A stretch of DNA of 64,000 nt from Allofournierella_A excrementavium (GCA_019120375.1 DWVE01000027.1:1-64000), one strand, 5' to 3'. Positions 30,204 through 38,418 are shown, counted from the first letter of the stretch. Translations and numbers: made by a program. The notes: generated from the sequence alone by a model not told the origin.

Positions 30204-30232
30204 GGAGCCGGCCCCCGCAAGGGGCCGGCTCC
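30204..30232. terminator. Bidirectional terminator after the S-component gene
   Basis: GGAGCCGGCCCC pairs with GGGGCCGGCTCC; TGCCGTTTTATT follows on the plus strand and TTTGTTCGTTTT on the minus strand. It separates two convergent genes. Confidence 0.85.
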
Positions 30233-30239
30233 TGCCGTT

Positions 30240-30737
30240 TTATTTCGCTTCTTTCGCCTTTACCAGTTCGATGGCCTCTTTGCCGGTCATGTGGTCGATG
30301 GTCATCTCCAGCATGCACAGGGGCGCCCAGTCCCGCCGGATGGCGGCGTCCATGCCCTCGGGGGTGTCGTTGGGGGTGTACTTGCGGGCCAGCTTTTCAA
30401 TGGCCGCACGCTTCTCGCCCTCGTCCTCCAGCTCCCGGATGGTGCCGAAAGCGATGACGCTGCGGAAATAGGTGGTGTATTCCTCGGGCACGATCTGGTC
30501 CTGGTCGATGACGCAGAAGGAGGCCTTCGGGCAGCGGCGGAGGGCCTCCAGCTTGTGGCCGGACTTGGCCGAGTGGAAATAGAGCTTGTCTCCGTCAAAG
30601 ACATAGCTGAGGGGCACGGCGTAGGGGTAGCCGTCCTCGCCGGAAAGGGCCAGAACGCCGGACGTGCCCCTGTTCAGCACGGCGGCGGTCTCCTCGGCGT
30701 TCAAAAGCTGTTTGTGGCGGCGCATTTCCTTGAACAT
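30240..30737 (-). CDS. Pyridoxamine 5'-phosphate oxidase-family protein (NimA-like)
   Basis: 165 residues. MRRHKQLLNAEETAAVLNRGTSGVLALSGEDGYPYAVPLSYVFDGDKLYFHSAKSGHKLEAL is the flavin split-barrel of the NimA/PNPOx-like group, some of which reduce 5-nitroimidazoles and many of which are uncharacterised flavoproteins. FRSVIAFGTIREL and the C-terminal LCMLEMTIDHMTGKEAIELVK are typical. The start at 30737 has GAGAGGTG six bases upstream; a start 15 codons earlier has none. An inverted repeat lies upstream at 30779-30806. Drug resistance is not implied by sequence alone. Confidence 0.9.
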   Translation of the reverse strand: MFKEMRRHKQLLNAEETAAVLNRGTSGVLALSGEDGYPYAVPLSYVFDGDKLYFHSAKSGHKLEALRRCPKASFCVIDQDQIVPEEYTTYFRSVIAFGTIRELEDEGEKRAAIEKLARKYTPNDTPEGMDAAIRRDWAPLCMLEMTIDHMTGKEAIELVKAKEAK

Positions 30738-30778
30738 ATAAAACACCTCTCGACGATAAAAAATAAAGCGCCCCTTCA

Positions 30779-30806
30779 CCATTCCTTCAAAGGCCTAACG
30801 GAATGG
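30779..30806. promoter_or_regulatory. Inverted repeat, possible operator of the NimA-like gene
   Basis: CCATTCC, 14 bases, GGAATGG lies about 45 bases upstream of the start codon. No good promoter boxes were found beside it. Confidence 0.3.
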
Positions 30807-30869
30807 GACCAAGACGCAAAAACCCGGCGGCTTTTCAGGAAAATTATACGCCCCATCCCGCGGAAAGTC

Positions 30870-30914
30870 AAGAACAGGGAGGGCCCGGCCAAAGGCCGGG
30901 CCCTCCCTGTTCTT
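30870..30914. terminator. Long perfect hairpin, terminator of the BCCT operon
   Basis: A 21-bp perfect inverted repeat with an AAA loop (arms 30870-30890 and 30894-30914) starts 14 bases past the BCCT stop. Neither side has a proper T run, so it may act as an mRNA-stabilising or bidirectional block. Confidence 0.65.
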
Positions 30915-30928
30915 GAGAGAAGACAGTT

Positions 30929-32503
30929 TCAAGAGGATGTATGTTCGGCCGTCAGAGCGTTTGGTTCGCTCCGGCTGGCAGACGGAAAAGAAGGATCGGC
31001 GTGGGTCTTCACCATGCGGCGGATGGACCGCATCAGAAGCAGCACGACGGCGATCAGCGGGAAGCCGGCCAGCACGCAGACCAGCTTGATGGTCTCCATG
31101 CCGCCCACCACCATGATGCCGGCGGAGAACAGCATGAACACCACCGACCACAGCAGGCGGTTCCAGCGAGCGGGGTTCTCGTAGCCGCTGAGCTTTTTGC
31201 TGGTCATCGACGACAGGATGTAGGCCGAGGAGCTGATGGTGGTGGCGAGGAAGACGAAGCAGGAAATGAGATACACCACCAGCATCAGCTGGGGCAGCGG
31301 CAGGGTGGAGAGCAGGGCGGTGATGGCGGCCTCCTGGCCCTCGGTGGCAAGAATGCCCGCAAGGTCAACGATGCCGGTGCGCTGCACATACAGCGCGTAG
31401 CCGCCCATGATGCCGAACACGGTCATACAGCCCACCGAGCCCCACAGCACCTGCCCGCAGATGACCTGACGGATGGTGCGGCCCCGGGAGATGCGGGCCA
31501 CGAACAGCCCCATCACGGGCATGTAGGCCAGCCACCAGCCCCAGTAGAAGATGGTCCAGTTCTGGGGGAAGCCGGAGGCGAGATGGGGATCGGTGTAGGT
31601 GCTCATGCGCACGAAGTTGGAGGCCAGCAGGCCGATGCTGTTGGTCTCGGCGTCGATGAGGTAGCTGGTGGGTCCCCACAGCAGGGTCACCACCAGAAAG
31701 CCCAGCGTGATGTACACCGTGGCGCTGCTGAGCCATTTCATGCCTTTTTCCAGCCCCAGATACACGCAGCTGCCGAACAGCACCAGCAGCGCGGCCAGCA
31801 TGATGAACTTCAGGCCCAGGGTGTCGGCCACGCCGGTGAGCTGGTGGAAGATGCGGGAGATCACGGGGATCTCCAGGCCGATGGAAGCGCCGATGCCGCC
31901 CATGATGCCGAACACGATGATCACGTCCAGCAGATGGCGCGCCCAGAGGTGCCGCTCCAGCCAGCCGGAGGCGGGCACGCAGGCGTTGCTGATGCGGGTG
32001 GTGTCGGTGCGCTTCACGAACAGGGTGTAGGCAATGGCGATGGTGGCCGGGATGTACATGGTCCAGGCGCTGGGACCCCAGTGGAACTGCCCGTACATGT
32101 GGGCATAGTCATAGGCCTCGGCGGAAAAAGGCTCCAGCCCGAAGGGCGGCGCGCTGACGTATTGGATGGGCTCGAACAGGGACATGATCATGATGGAGGC
32201 GTCGATGCCGGTGGTGAACACCATGCACGTCCAGCTGAAGTTGCTGTATTCGGGCTTTTCGTCCGGCGCGCCGAACTTGATGCTGCCGTATTTGCTGAAG
32301 GCCAGCCAGCCCAGGAAGATGAAGTTGATGATGTAGATCCACAGATACACCCACCCCAGGCGGGTGGTGAGGGTCTGCAGCAGGCTGCTCAGCACGGTGA
32401 ACAGCGTGTCGCCGCCCACAAACAGGCCCACCGACACGGCTGCAAAAATCAGGATGGTGGGCCAGAAGATGGCCGGTTCGATGTTCCAGCGATCGTGTTT
32501 CAA
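30929..32503 (-). CDS. BCCT-family transporter (betaine/carnitine/choline type)
   Basis: 524 residues with twelve predicted membrane helices. The trimethylammonium-site region of the family is seen as FYWGWWLAYMPVMGLFVARISRGRTIRQ, where the consecutive tryptophans line the substrate aromatic box, and the first half has WTCMVFTTGIDASIMIMSLFEPIQYV and HWGPSAWTMYIPATIAIAY. Closest in style to CaiT (carnitine/gamma-butyrobetaine antiporter) among known members, but substrate and ion coupling cannot be read from this alone. The last 25 residues are soluble. It is the last of a three-gene operon with an SDR dehydrogenase and an EamA permease, divergent from an AraC-type regulator. Confidence 0.93.
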   Translation of the reverse strand: MKHDRWNIEPAIFWPTILIFAAVSVGLFVGGDTLFTVLSSLLQTLTTRLGWVYLWIYIINFIFLGWLAFSKYGSIKFGAPDEKPEYSNFSWTCMVFTTGIDASIMIMSLFEPIQYVSAPPFGLEPFSAEAYDYAHMYGQFHWGPSAWTMYIPATIAIAYTLFVKRTDTTRISNACVPASGWLERHLWARHLLDVIIVFGIMGGIGASIGLEIPVISRIFHQLTGVADTLGLKFIMLAALLVLFGSCVYLGLEKGMKWLSSATVYITLGFLVVTLLWGPTSYLIDAETNSIGLLASNFVRMSTYTDPHLASGFPQNWTIFYWGWWLAYMPVMGLFVARISRGRTIRQVICGQVLWGSVGCMTVFGIMGGYALYVQRTGIVDLAGILATEGQEAAITALLSTLPLPQLMLVVYLISCFVFLATTISSSAYILSSMTSKKLSGYENPARWNRLLWSVVFMLFSAGIMVVGGMETIKLVCVLAGFPLIAVVLLLMRSIRRMVKTHADPSFPSASRSEPNALTAEHTSS

Positions 32504-32569
32504 TGCGTTTCCCCCTCTATGCAGGGCGCGCCGAGACCCGCAGCGGAGTCCCGGCGTGCCGGATGCGTT

Positions 32570-33337
32570 TTACTGCGCGGTGTAGCAGCCGTCGATGGCC
32601 AGCTGGGTGCCGGAGACGAAGTCGGCCTCGTCGGAGGACAGGTAGACATAGCCGTAGGCGATGTCCTCGGGCTTGCCCAGATAGCCGATGGGGTGCTTCT
32701 GGATGAACTCCGCGGAGTATTCCTCGATGGTCTGGCCGTTCTGACGGGCATCGTCGTAGGCCATGGGGGTGATGATGTAGCCGGGATGCACCGAGTTCAC
32801 GCGGATGTTCAGCCGGTTCTCGCCGCAGTACAGGGCGGCGGCCTTGGTCATCAGGGTAACGGCGCCCTTGGAAGCGCAGTAGGCGAAGAAGGCGGATTCC
32901 GCCACCAGGCCCTCGATGGAGGAGGCGTTGGCGATGGAGCATTTCTCGCCGTTGGTGCGCATCTCCTCAATGGCCACCTGCATGCCGTAGAAAACGCCGG
33001 TCTGGTTCACGGCGATGGTGCGGTCCCACTCCTCCAGGGAGGTGCCGGCGATGTCCTTGCGGTAGGAGATGCCCGCGTTGTTGATGAGCACGTTCAGCTT
33101 GCCGAAGGTGGCCTTGGTGAAGGCGACGCACTCTTTCCAGGCGTTGTAGTCGGTCACGTTCAGCTTGAAGAAGGCGGCGTTCTCGCCCAGCTCGGCGGCC
33201 ACGGCGCGGCCGTCGGTCTCGTTCATGTCGGCGACCACGACCTTGGCACCCTCCTGAACGAAGATGCGGGCGGTGCAGGCGCCAATACCCTGGGCGGCGC
33301 CGGTGATGATGGCAACTTTACCTTTCAAACGATCCAT
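32570..33337 (-). CDS. Short-chain dehydrogenase/reductase (SDR)
   Basis: 255 residues, classical SDR. The cofactor loop is TGAAQGIG (residues 13-20), ADMNETD suggests NAD preference through the acidic residue after strand 2, NNAG is at about 90, and the catalytic set is N-S-Y-x-x-x-K with Ser in NASSIEGL and YCASKG. VHPGYIITPM and LAIDGCYTA complete the fold. The substrate is unknown; operon partners are two transporters, which suggests oxidation of an imported alcohol such as a quaternary-amine derivative. AGGAAGT precedes the ATG. Confidence 0.93.
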   Translation of the reverse strand: MDRLKGKVAIITGAAQGIGACTARIFVQEGAKVVVADMNETDGRAVAAELGENAAFFKLNVTDYNAWKECVAFTKATFGKLNVLINNAGISYRKDIAGTSLEEWDRTIAVNQTGVFYGMQVAIEEMRTNGEKCSIANASSIEGLVAESAFFAYCASKGAVTLMTKAAALYCGENRLNIRVNSVHPGYIITPMAYDDARQNGQTIEEYSAEFIQKHPIGYLGKPEDIAYGYVYLSSDEADFVSGTQLAIDGCYTAQ

Positions 33338-33387
33338 GAAATGTCAACTTCCTTTCTGTGATAAAGCGGCGGACGCCGCGGGATGCT

Positions 33388-34413
33388 TTATTGTTCTGCT
33401 TTCTTTTGAATGCGGTTGGATTCCACGATGACGATGGTGGAGCCCACGAAGGTCAGCACCGCGCCGATCAGGCCCGAAACGCTGGGGGCGGTGAAGAAGG
33501 GCGGCAGCGCAAGGATCAGGATGGTCCAGATGCCGTAGGCGATGTTCAGGCTGCTGGCGGTGCTCACGCCGCAGTTGTTCATGCCGCCGAAGTAGCACAC
33601 ATAGGCCATGGCGTTGAAGAAAGAGGCCAGGATGAACACAAGGCTGATGAGCAGCGGGTTGCCCAGCATGCCCTGGGTGAAGGAGTAGGCGGTGCTGAAG
33701 TCGATCATGCGCACCAGATTGGTGAAGAAGGCCCAGTTGCCCGGGATCAGCAGCAGCACGGCCAGCATGATGGTGTACAGCGCGATGGCCGAAGTCTGCT
33801 TGAGGGCCAGGGACACGTCCGAATCCACGTCCTCGGCCATCAGGCGGTAGCCGAACACCAGTTCCAGAGAGTAGCCCACCGAGGCGAACACCGCCAGGAA
33901 GATGCCCACGGGATGCAGGCCGCTGAAGCCGGAGATCACCACCACGCCGGAGATGGAGAACAAAATGCCCAGGAACTTGAAGGGGGTGAGCTTCTCCTTG
34001 AACCAGAACATGGCGATGATGGAGCCCAGCGCGGGGTAGAAGGCGCTGATGGAGGTGGCCACGCTCACCGAGTAGCGGCTGGCGATGGCGAAGGGCACAA
34101 GGCCCAGCGGGCCGGCAAACAGCGCCGCCGGCATGATGCGGAAAAACGCCTTTGTGCGCAGCAGGCGCAGATATTCCTTCAGCTTGCCCCGCTTCGCCAC
34201 ATAGCCCACCTCAAAAACGAAGGTGATGAGCGCGTCGATCCAGGCAATGCCGATGGCGGCCAGAATGATGAACATCACGCCGCGGGCGCTGTCCAGCGTG
34301 CCGCTGTCTCCGTTGTAGGGGCTCAGCCAGCTGTACAGCGTGACCGAGTAAGCGGCCCACAAAATACCGCTCAGCAAAGACAGGAGCACACCCTTTTCCT
34401 GTGAACGAACCAA
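33388..34413 (-). CDS. EamA/DMT-superfamily transporter
   Basis: 341 residues with ten membrane helices in two EamA repeats (first: LLSLLSGILWAAYSVTLYSW.., second: FLAVFASVGYSLELVFGYRL..). The first repeat has the GLVPFAIASRYSVSVATSISAFYPALGSIIAMFWFKEKLTPFKFLGI pattern typical of DMT exporters. TTG at 34413 is preferred because AAAGGAGG lies seven bases upstream; a longer frame to 34533 runs through the promoter region and is unlikely to be coding. It is the first gene of the operon EamA-SDR-BCCT. Substrate unknown. Confidence 0.9.
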   Translation of the reverse strand: MVRSQEKGVLLSLLSGILWAAYSVTLYSWLSPYNGDSGTLDSARGVMFIILAAIGIAWIDALITFVFEVGYVAKRGKLKEYLRLLRTKAFFRIMPAALFAGPLGLVPFAIASRYSVSVATSISAFYPALGSIIAMFWFKEKLTPFKFLGILFSISGVVVISGFSGLHPVGIFLAVFASVGYSLELVFGYRLMAEDVDSDVSLALKQTSAIALYTIMLAVLLLIPGNWAFFTNLVRMIDFSTAYSFTQGMLGNPLLISLVFILASFFNAMAYVCYFGGMNNCGVSTASSLNIAYGIWTILILALPPFFTAPSVSGLIGAVLTFVGSTIVIVESNRIQKKAEQ

Positions 34414-34699
34414 ACAGATTCCTCCTTTGTTTTTTCTGCCCCTGCCGCAAACGCAGAACGGGGCGGTCGTTTGGCTGTATTTTAACGAACTTTGGCCCGC
34501 TTGTGGCGACATCGTGTGCCAATTTTTTGACAAACCCGTGCTATTTTGTTTCTTTTTGCTCCCGGCAGGGGTCGAAATTGTTTCCGAAACACACCAAAAA
34601 GCGGGCTGGATTGTCTATCATCCTTTCTTTACGGGTCTTGCGGGGTATGATATACTCAATGGGAATGACTTTGAGACGAGAAGGGAAGGTGGCGGCCGC
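34414..34699. promoter_or_regulatory. Divergent control region between the EamA operon and the AraC-type regulator
   Basis: On the plus strand TTTACG (34628-34633), 17 bases and TATACT (34651-34656) form the regulator's promoter. On the minus strand no good -35 is paired with the TTAAAAT-like boxes near 34480, consistent with activation being required. The AT-rich stretch 34530-34600 has TTGACA-like and TTGTTT-like direct elements that could be regulator sites. Confidence 0.5.
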
Positions 34700-35914
34700 A
34701 TGCCCAGGATTCCTCTGTACTACCAGGACGACGAATTCTTTGAGGAATTTGGAACGAGTTGTTATATCAACCACGAAAAGATGGTGGACGTGTTCCCGCT
34801 GTACCGCCACGACTTCATGGAGATCAGCCTCATCGTGGAGGGCAGCGGCACCGAGCTGTGCAACGGCCGCACCTATCCCGTGCAGGAGGGCTGCGTTTCG
34901 GTGTCGGCGCCCTGGCACTTCCACACCCTCAACACCCGGTCGGACCAGCCGGTGACCCGCTTCATCTGCGAGTTCAGCCTGCAGGACTATCTGCACTACG
35001 CGTCGGTCTGGCCGGACGCGCGCTCGGCCTTGTTCGACAGCCATGTGGAGCCGGTGGTGCAGCTCAGCGAGCAGGACTATCAGCGCAGCTGCTCCATCTT
35101 CAACGACATGTACGAGATCTTTACCCAGAAGGGCGAAGACCGGCAGGTGCGGCTGTATCTCAAGCTGGTGGAGTTCATGATGCTGTTCCACCGCGCCCAG
35201 AAGCAGGGCGGCGTGCAGCCCGGGCGGCCGGACGCGCCCCGCGACCAGCTGGTGCAGGACGCGCTGCGCTGCATCCACAAGCTCTATTCCCAGGAGCTGA
35301 CGCTGGCCGACGTGGCGCGGGAGGTGGGGGCCAGCCCCGCCACCCTGCGGGAGCAGCTGCTGGCCTACACCGGCCAGGACTTCCAGGCGCTGGTCACCGA
35401 GATACGCATCCGCAACGCCTGCGTGCTGCTGGGCCTGAAGACCCCCACCCTGAAGTACATCGCCCACAACACCGGCTTCGGCTCGGTGCAGACGTTCTAC
35501 CGCGCCTTCCAGAATTATAAAGGAATGACGCCCGAGGAGTACCGCAAGCGCCATTGGATGGAGTCGGAAGGAAAAGCCGGCTATCTGATGTGCAACAACG
35601 AGATATGGCAGCTGCTGACCTATCTGCATCTGCACTTCGACGAGCCCCTCACCCCGGAATCGGTGGCCCACGAACTGGGCATCAGCACCTCCAACCTGCA
35701 CAAGACCATCAAGTACAACCTGATGGAATCCTTTTCCGAGATATTGCGCGAGATCCGCATCAACTATGCCTGCGGCCTGCTGATGAACCCGGGCCTCTCG
35801 GTGGAGCAGGTGGCGGTGGAGGCCGGCTACAACAACTCCAAAACCTTTATCCGCGCCTTCCAGGCGGAAAAGGGCTGCACCCCCAGCGAGTTCCGCAGCC
35901 GCGAGCCGGAATGA
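34700..35914 (+). CDS. Transcription regulator with cupin-like sensor and two AraC-type DNA-binding domains
   Basis: 404 residues. The N-terminal AraC-type sensor cupin has HDFMEISLIVEGSGTELCNGRTYPVQEGCVSVSAPWHFHTL. A first AraC helix-turn-helix pair follows (about residues 195-290: LYSQELTLADVAREVGASPATL..IAHNTGFGSVQTFYRAF..GMTPEEYRKR), and a second complete one ends the protein (FDEPLTPESVAHELGISTSNLHK..VAVEAGYNNSKTFIRAFQAEKGCTPSEFR). One AraC domain is the rule; two is unusual. The ATG at 34700 has AAGGTGG upstream. It probably senses a ligand and activates the divergent BCCT/SDR/EamA operon. Confidence 0.92.
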   Translation: MPRIPLYYQDDEFFEEFGTSCYINHEKMVDVFPLYRHDFMEISLIVEGSGTELCNGRTYPVQEGCVSVSAPWHFHTLNTRSDQPVTRFICEFSLQDYLHYASVWPDARSALFDSHVEPVVQLSEQDYQRSCSIFNDMYEIFTQKGEDRQVRLYLKLVEFMMLFHRAQKQGGVQPGRPDAPRDQLVQDALRCIHKLYSQELTLADVAREVGASPATLREQLLAYTGQDFQALVTEIRIRNACVLLGLKTPTLKYIAHNTGFGSVQTFYRAFQNYKGMTPEEYRKRHWMESEGKAGYLMCNNEIWQLLTYLHLHFDEPLTPESVAHELGISTSNLHKTIKYNLMESFSEILREIRINYACGLLMNPGLSVEQVAVEAGYNNSKTFIRAFQAEKGCTPSEFRSREPE

Positions 35915-35918
35915 CGAA

Positions 35919-35960
35919 CCAAAGGAAAAAGGCCGGGATGCCCCGGCCTTTTTCCTTTGG
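35919..35960 (+). terminator. Intrinsic terminator of the AraC-type regulator gene
   Basis: A 19-bp perfect inverted repeat (35919-35937 with 35942-35960) includes A-rich and T-rich ends, so the T run lies within the 3' arm. Confidence 0.85.
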
Positions 35961-35983
35961 CTTATACAATGTAATAAAACGAA

Positions 35984-36017
35984 AAAGAAGGGCACGGCAT
36001 GCGTCGTGCCCTTCTTT
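35984..36017 (-). terminator. Terminator of the PoNi-like gene
   Basis: AAAGAAGGGCACG pairs with CGTGCCCTTCTTT over an eight-base loop, and the minus strand continues TTCGTTTTATT. It is 49 bases past the stop codon. Confidence 0.7.
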
Positions 36018-36065
36018 GGAACGGGTGGACAGTTTCGAAGACACACAATGTAGTGTGAAACGGAT

Positions 36066-36746
36066 TTACTTATAATGAGCCAGATCATACGGGTAGTACA
36101 GCATTTGTTCCATGCCCGTATCGTCTATATTTAATATTTTTGCAACAGCCCCGGCTTCAAAACTCCAATACCCATAATATATCTTTTGGCTGCTCTTATG
36201 CGCTTCATAACACCCGCAGCCTTCCCTGTACCAACAGGATAAGTATTCCTGCAAAGCTCCTCTTCTGTTATGAGTCAGTACCACTTTCTGCAGCAAAGAA
36301 AAATCCGTCGGAAAGATCAGATCGCCGCCTTTATTCTCCATTTCACTTCCTATCCACGAGCACAACAGAAAACGCAAAAGCCAATCATCGATGTTTGCTT
36401 CTTTCAGCCTGGCGTTCATCTTTTTTGCCAATACGATATCTCCGCCAAACAAAACTCCCAGTGAGATCATTTTCAGGCTTTTATTATAATTGTCCGGTTC
36501 CCATACCCCTTCCCAGCTTTTCAATAATTCTGCATATTCACCTTCCAATACCGAAAGTTCGTCCCCTCTGGAATATCTGGCTGTCAATATTCCCAACTTT
36601 AAATCATGAATTTTTGTTTTTACTGGCAGCTGCCTCTCCGGCTTTACTTCGCCATTTGCCAGCTTATCAGAGAATCTGGTTATCCTCGCCTGCTCCTCTT
36701 GCAAAAATTTATTAAAATATTCTAAATCTTTTATCTGATCCCTCAT
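36066..36746 (-). CDS. PoNi-like (DUF1910/DUF1911) immunity protein
   Basis: 226 residues. The C-terminal KIYYGYWSFEAGAVAKILNIDD..YYPYDLAHY matches the DUF1911 domain of PoNi, which neutralises PoNe DNase effectors of interbacterial toxin systems; the N-terminal MRDQIKDLEYFNKFLQEEQARITRFSDKL fits DUF1910. The gene is visibly AT-rich (many AAA/TTT/ATT codons) compared with the GC-rich neighbours, pointing to recent transfer. There is no toxin gene beside it, so it looks like an orphan immunity gene. GGGAG precedes the ATG by nine bases. It is downstream of, and reads with, tRNA-Lys. Confidence 0.85.
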   Translation of the reverse strand: MRDQIKDLEYFNKFLQEEQARITRFSDKLANGEVKPERQLPVKTKIHDLKLGILTARYSRGDELSVLEGEYAELLKSWEGVWEPDNYNKSLKMISLGVLFGGDIVLAKKMNARLKEANIDDWLLRFLLCSWIGSEMENKGGDLIFPTDFSLLQKVVLTHNRRGALQEYLSCWYREGCGCYEAHKSSQKIYYGYWSFEAGAVAKILNIDDTGMEQMLYYPYDLAHYK

Positions 36747-36975
36747 TTACAGCATCTCCCTGTCAAACGGAATTGTTTATCCCTTCGCTGTTTCTTTCTT
36801 CGTTTTGTGTCAGTTCCATTATATCTCTTATATCACGATTTAATCCTGTTGGATGCTGCGTTGTTTGCAAGAAAGTGTCTTGGGTCTGCTTTCCCGGGCC
36901 GCTTTCTTCTTGACCGGAATAAACAACAAATCCGAACCCGTCGCCAACCGGCGTAAGGTTCGGATTTGTTTTGTT
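36747..36975. other. AT-rich intergenic region between the PoNi-like gene and tRNA-Lys
   Basis: No gene is supported here. Frames running through this stretch extend into the tRNA and do not resemble proteins. An inverted repeat, AAATCCGAACC/GGTTCGGATTT (36931-36941 with 36955-36965), is a likely terminator for the tRNA on the minus strand. Base composition is intermediate between the AT-rich gene and the GC-rich chromosome. Confidence 0.5.
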
Positions 36976-37051
36976 TGGTGAGCCATCGGGGATTCGAACC
37001 CCGGACACCCTGATTAAAAGTCAGGTGCTCTGCCAACTGAGCTAATGGCTC
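36976..37051 (-). tRNA. tRNA-Lys (anticodon TTT)
   Basis: A complete cloverleaf of 76 bases including an encoded CCA. The acceptor stem is GAGCCAT/ATGGCTC with discriminator A. The anticodon stem-loop CTGACTTTTAATCAG has TTT in positions 34-36, and the T arm is CCGGGGTTCGAATCCCCG. D-loop GTTGGC and the T-loop TTCGAAT are canonical. Confidence 0.97.
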
Positions 37052-37073
37052 ACATTCAAATTACAGCTTAACA

Positions 37074-37102
37074 ATTATAGCAATCAACGGGCCGTTTGTC
37101 AA
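37074..37102 (-). promoter_or_regulatory. Consensus sigma-A promoter of tRNA-Lys
   Basis: TTGACA (37102-37097), 17 bases and TATAAT (37079-37074) on the minus strand, a perfect consensus in both boxes. Confidence 0.95.
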
Positions 37103-37203
37103 CAGAAAAGCGGCAAAAGAAAAAAGTGCGGTGCGCCGGGGCGAAAAAACGGCACCGAATTGAAATTTTTCGGCAGGGGGAAACGTCTAATTGTTACAGA
37201 GAG

Positions 37204-37232
37204 TTTACAAAACGGGCAAAAATGAGTATGAT
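37204..37232 (+). promoter_or_regulatory. Promoter of the DUF3048 lipoprotein gene
   Basis: TTTACA (37204-37209), 17 bases and TATGAT (37227-37232). The start codon is about 40 bases downstream with GAAGGGGGG as the ribosome site. Confidence 0.85.
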
Positions 37233-37271
37233 TAAAAGAGACACACCGTTTCATCGAAGGGGGGAGCACCC

Positions 37272-38393
37272 ATGAAACGACTGCCCGCACGCGCCGTGGC
37301 GGCGCTTCTTTGCGCCGCTTTGCTCAGCGGCTGCGTTTTTGCCCGCACGGAAGAGCCTCAGGCCACGCCCACGCCGGAGCCGGACGCCGCGCCCGAGACC
37401 CTGGTGGAGTATGACGTGCCCCAGGACATCGACCCCTACACCGGCCTTGCCCGGGGCGAGAACTACCCGCTGGGCCGCCGGGGCGTTGCCGTGATGATAA
37501 ACAACGTGCGCGCCGCCTGGCCCCAGAGCGGGCTGAACAGCGCGGACCTTGTCTACGAGATCGTCACCGAGAGCGGCATCACCCGCCTGATGGCCGTCTA
37601 CCGGGACTATGCCGCCATGCCGGTGGTGGGGCCCATCCGCTCGGCCCGGGACCAGCACGTGCAGCTGATGCTTCCGCTGCAAACGCTCTACGCCCACATC
37701 GGCACTTCCTATGTGGCGTCCCAGTATCTTGACCTCTACAAATACACCGAGACCAAGAGCATCGACGGCAAATACCGCAACTTCTACTGGATCGACACCG
37801 AGCGCCGCAAGACCAAAGGCCAGGAGCACTGCGTCTATACCGACGGCTCCACCTTCGCCGCGGCGGTGGACCAGTTCGGTCTGCAGGCGTCCACCACCTA
37901 CGAGGCGCCGCCGGTGTTCGACTTTGTGCGCTACGACCAGCCCGCCCGCCAGCTGGAGGGCGGCGAGGCGGCGGAAGTCTATGTGCGCTTTTCCGGCTAT
38001 GCCGACGCCACCTTCCGCTACGACGAGGCCTCGGGCAAATACCTCAAATGGCAGTATGACCAGCCCCAGACCGACGCGGCCGACGGAGGCAGGCAGTACG
38101 GCGCCGACAATGTGTTCGTGCTGTTCGCCAAGATCGACAAGTACCCCGACGGGGTGCTGGCCCATGTGCAGTTCGACCAGGGCGCGGGGCTCTACTTCTG
38201 CGACGGGCGCTACGAGCGTGTGCGCTGGATCAAGGAAGACCCGGCCAGCCCCCTGCGCATCGTGGACAACGAGGGCAACGAGGTGGACGTGAAGGTCAAC
38301 CCCGGCACCAGCTACATCGCCGTGGTGGCCGACGAGCAGATCGAAAACTGCCGCATCGACGGCCAGCCGCTGGAGGATGTCTTCGGCGAGTGA
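37272..38393 (+). CDS. DUF3048 lipoprotein, copy 1
   Basis: 373 residues. A lipoprotein signal peptide ends LLSGC (C21-22), followed by a proline-rich linker (EEPQATPTPEP) and a DUF3048 domain (about 50-365) with YTGLARGENYPLGRRGVAVMINNVRAAWPQSGLNSADLVYEIVTESGITRLMAVYRDY and VGPIRSARDQHVQL. DUF3048 proteins (YerB of Bacillus) are extracytoplasmic and of unknown function; roles in envelope integrity are suspected. It is the first of three paralogues, each with its own promoter or terminator. GGGGGGAGC lies before the ATG. Confidence 0.93.
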   Translation: MKRLPARAVAALLCAALLSGCVFARTEEPQATPTPEPDAAPETLVEYDVPQDIDPYTGLARGENYPLGRRGVAVMINNVRAAWPQSGLNSADLVYEIVTESGITRLMAVYRDYAAMPVVGPIRSARDQHVQLMLPLQTLYAHIGTSYVASQYLDLYKYTETKSIDGKYRNFYWIDTERRKTKGQEHCVYTDGSTFAAAVDQFGLQASTTYEAPPVFDFVRYDQPARQLEGGEAAEVYVRFSGYADATFRYDEASGKYLKWQYDQPQTDAADGGRQYGADNVFVLFAKIDKYPDGVLAHVQFDQGAGLYFCDGRYERVRWIKEDPASPLRIVDNEGNEVDVKVNPGTSYIAVVADEQIENCRIDGQPLEDVFGE

Positions 38394-38418
38394 CGAAGAT
38401 GAAAATTCACCGGGCCGG

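Noticed and set aside
36763..37008. Minus-strand frame of about 80 codons reading through tRNA-Lys
   Set aside because: It passes through the tRNA (SGVRIPDGSPNK is the typical translation of a tRNA 3' end) and has no ribosome site; not a gene.
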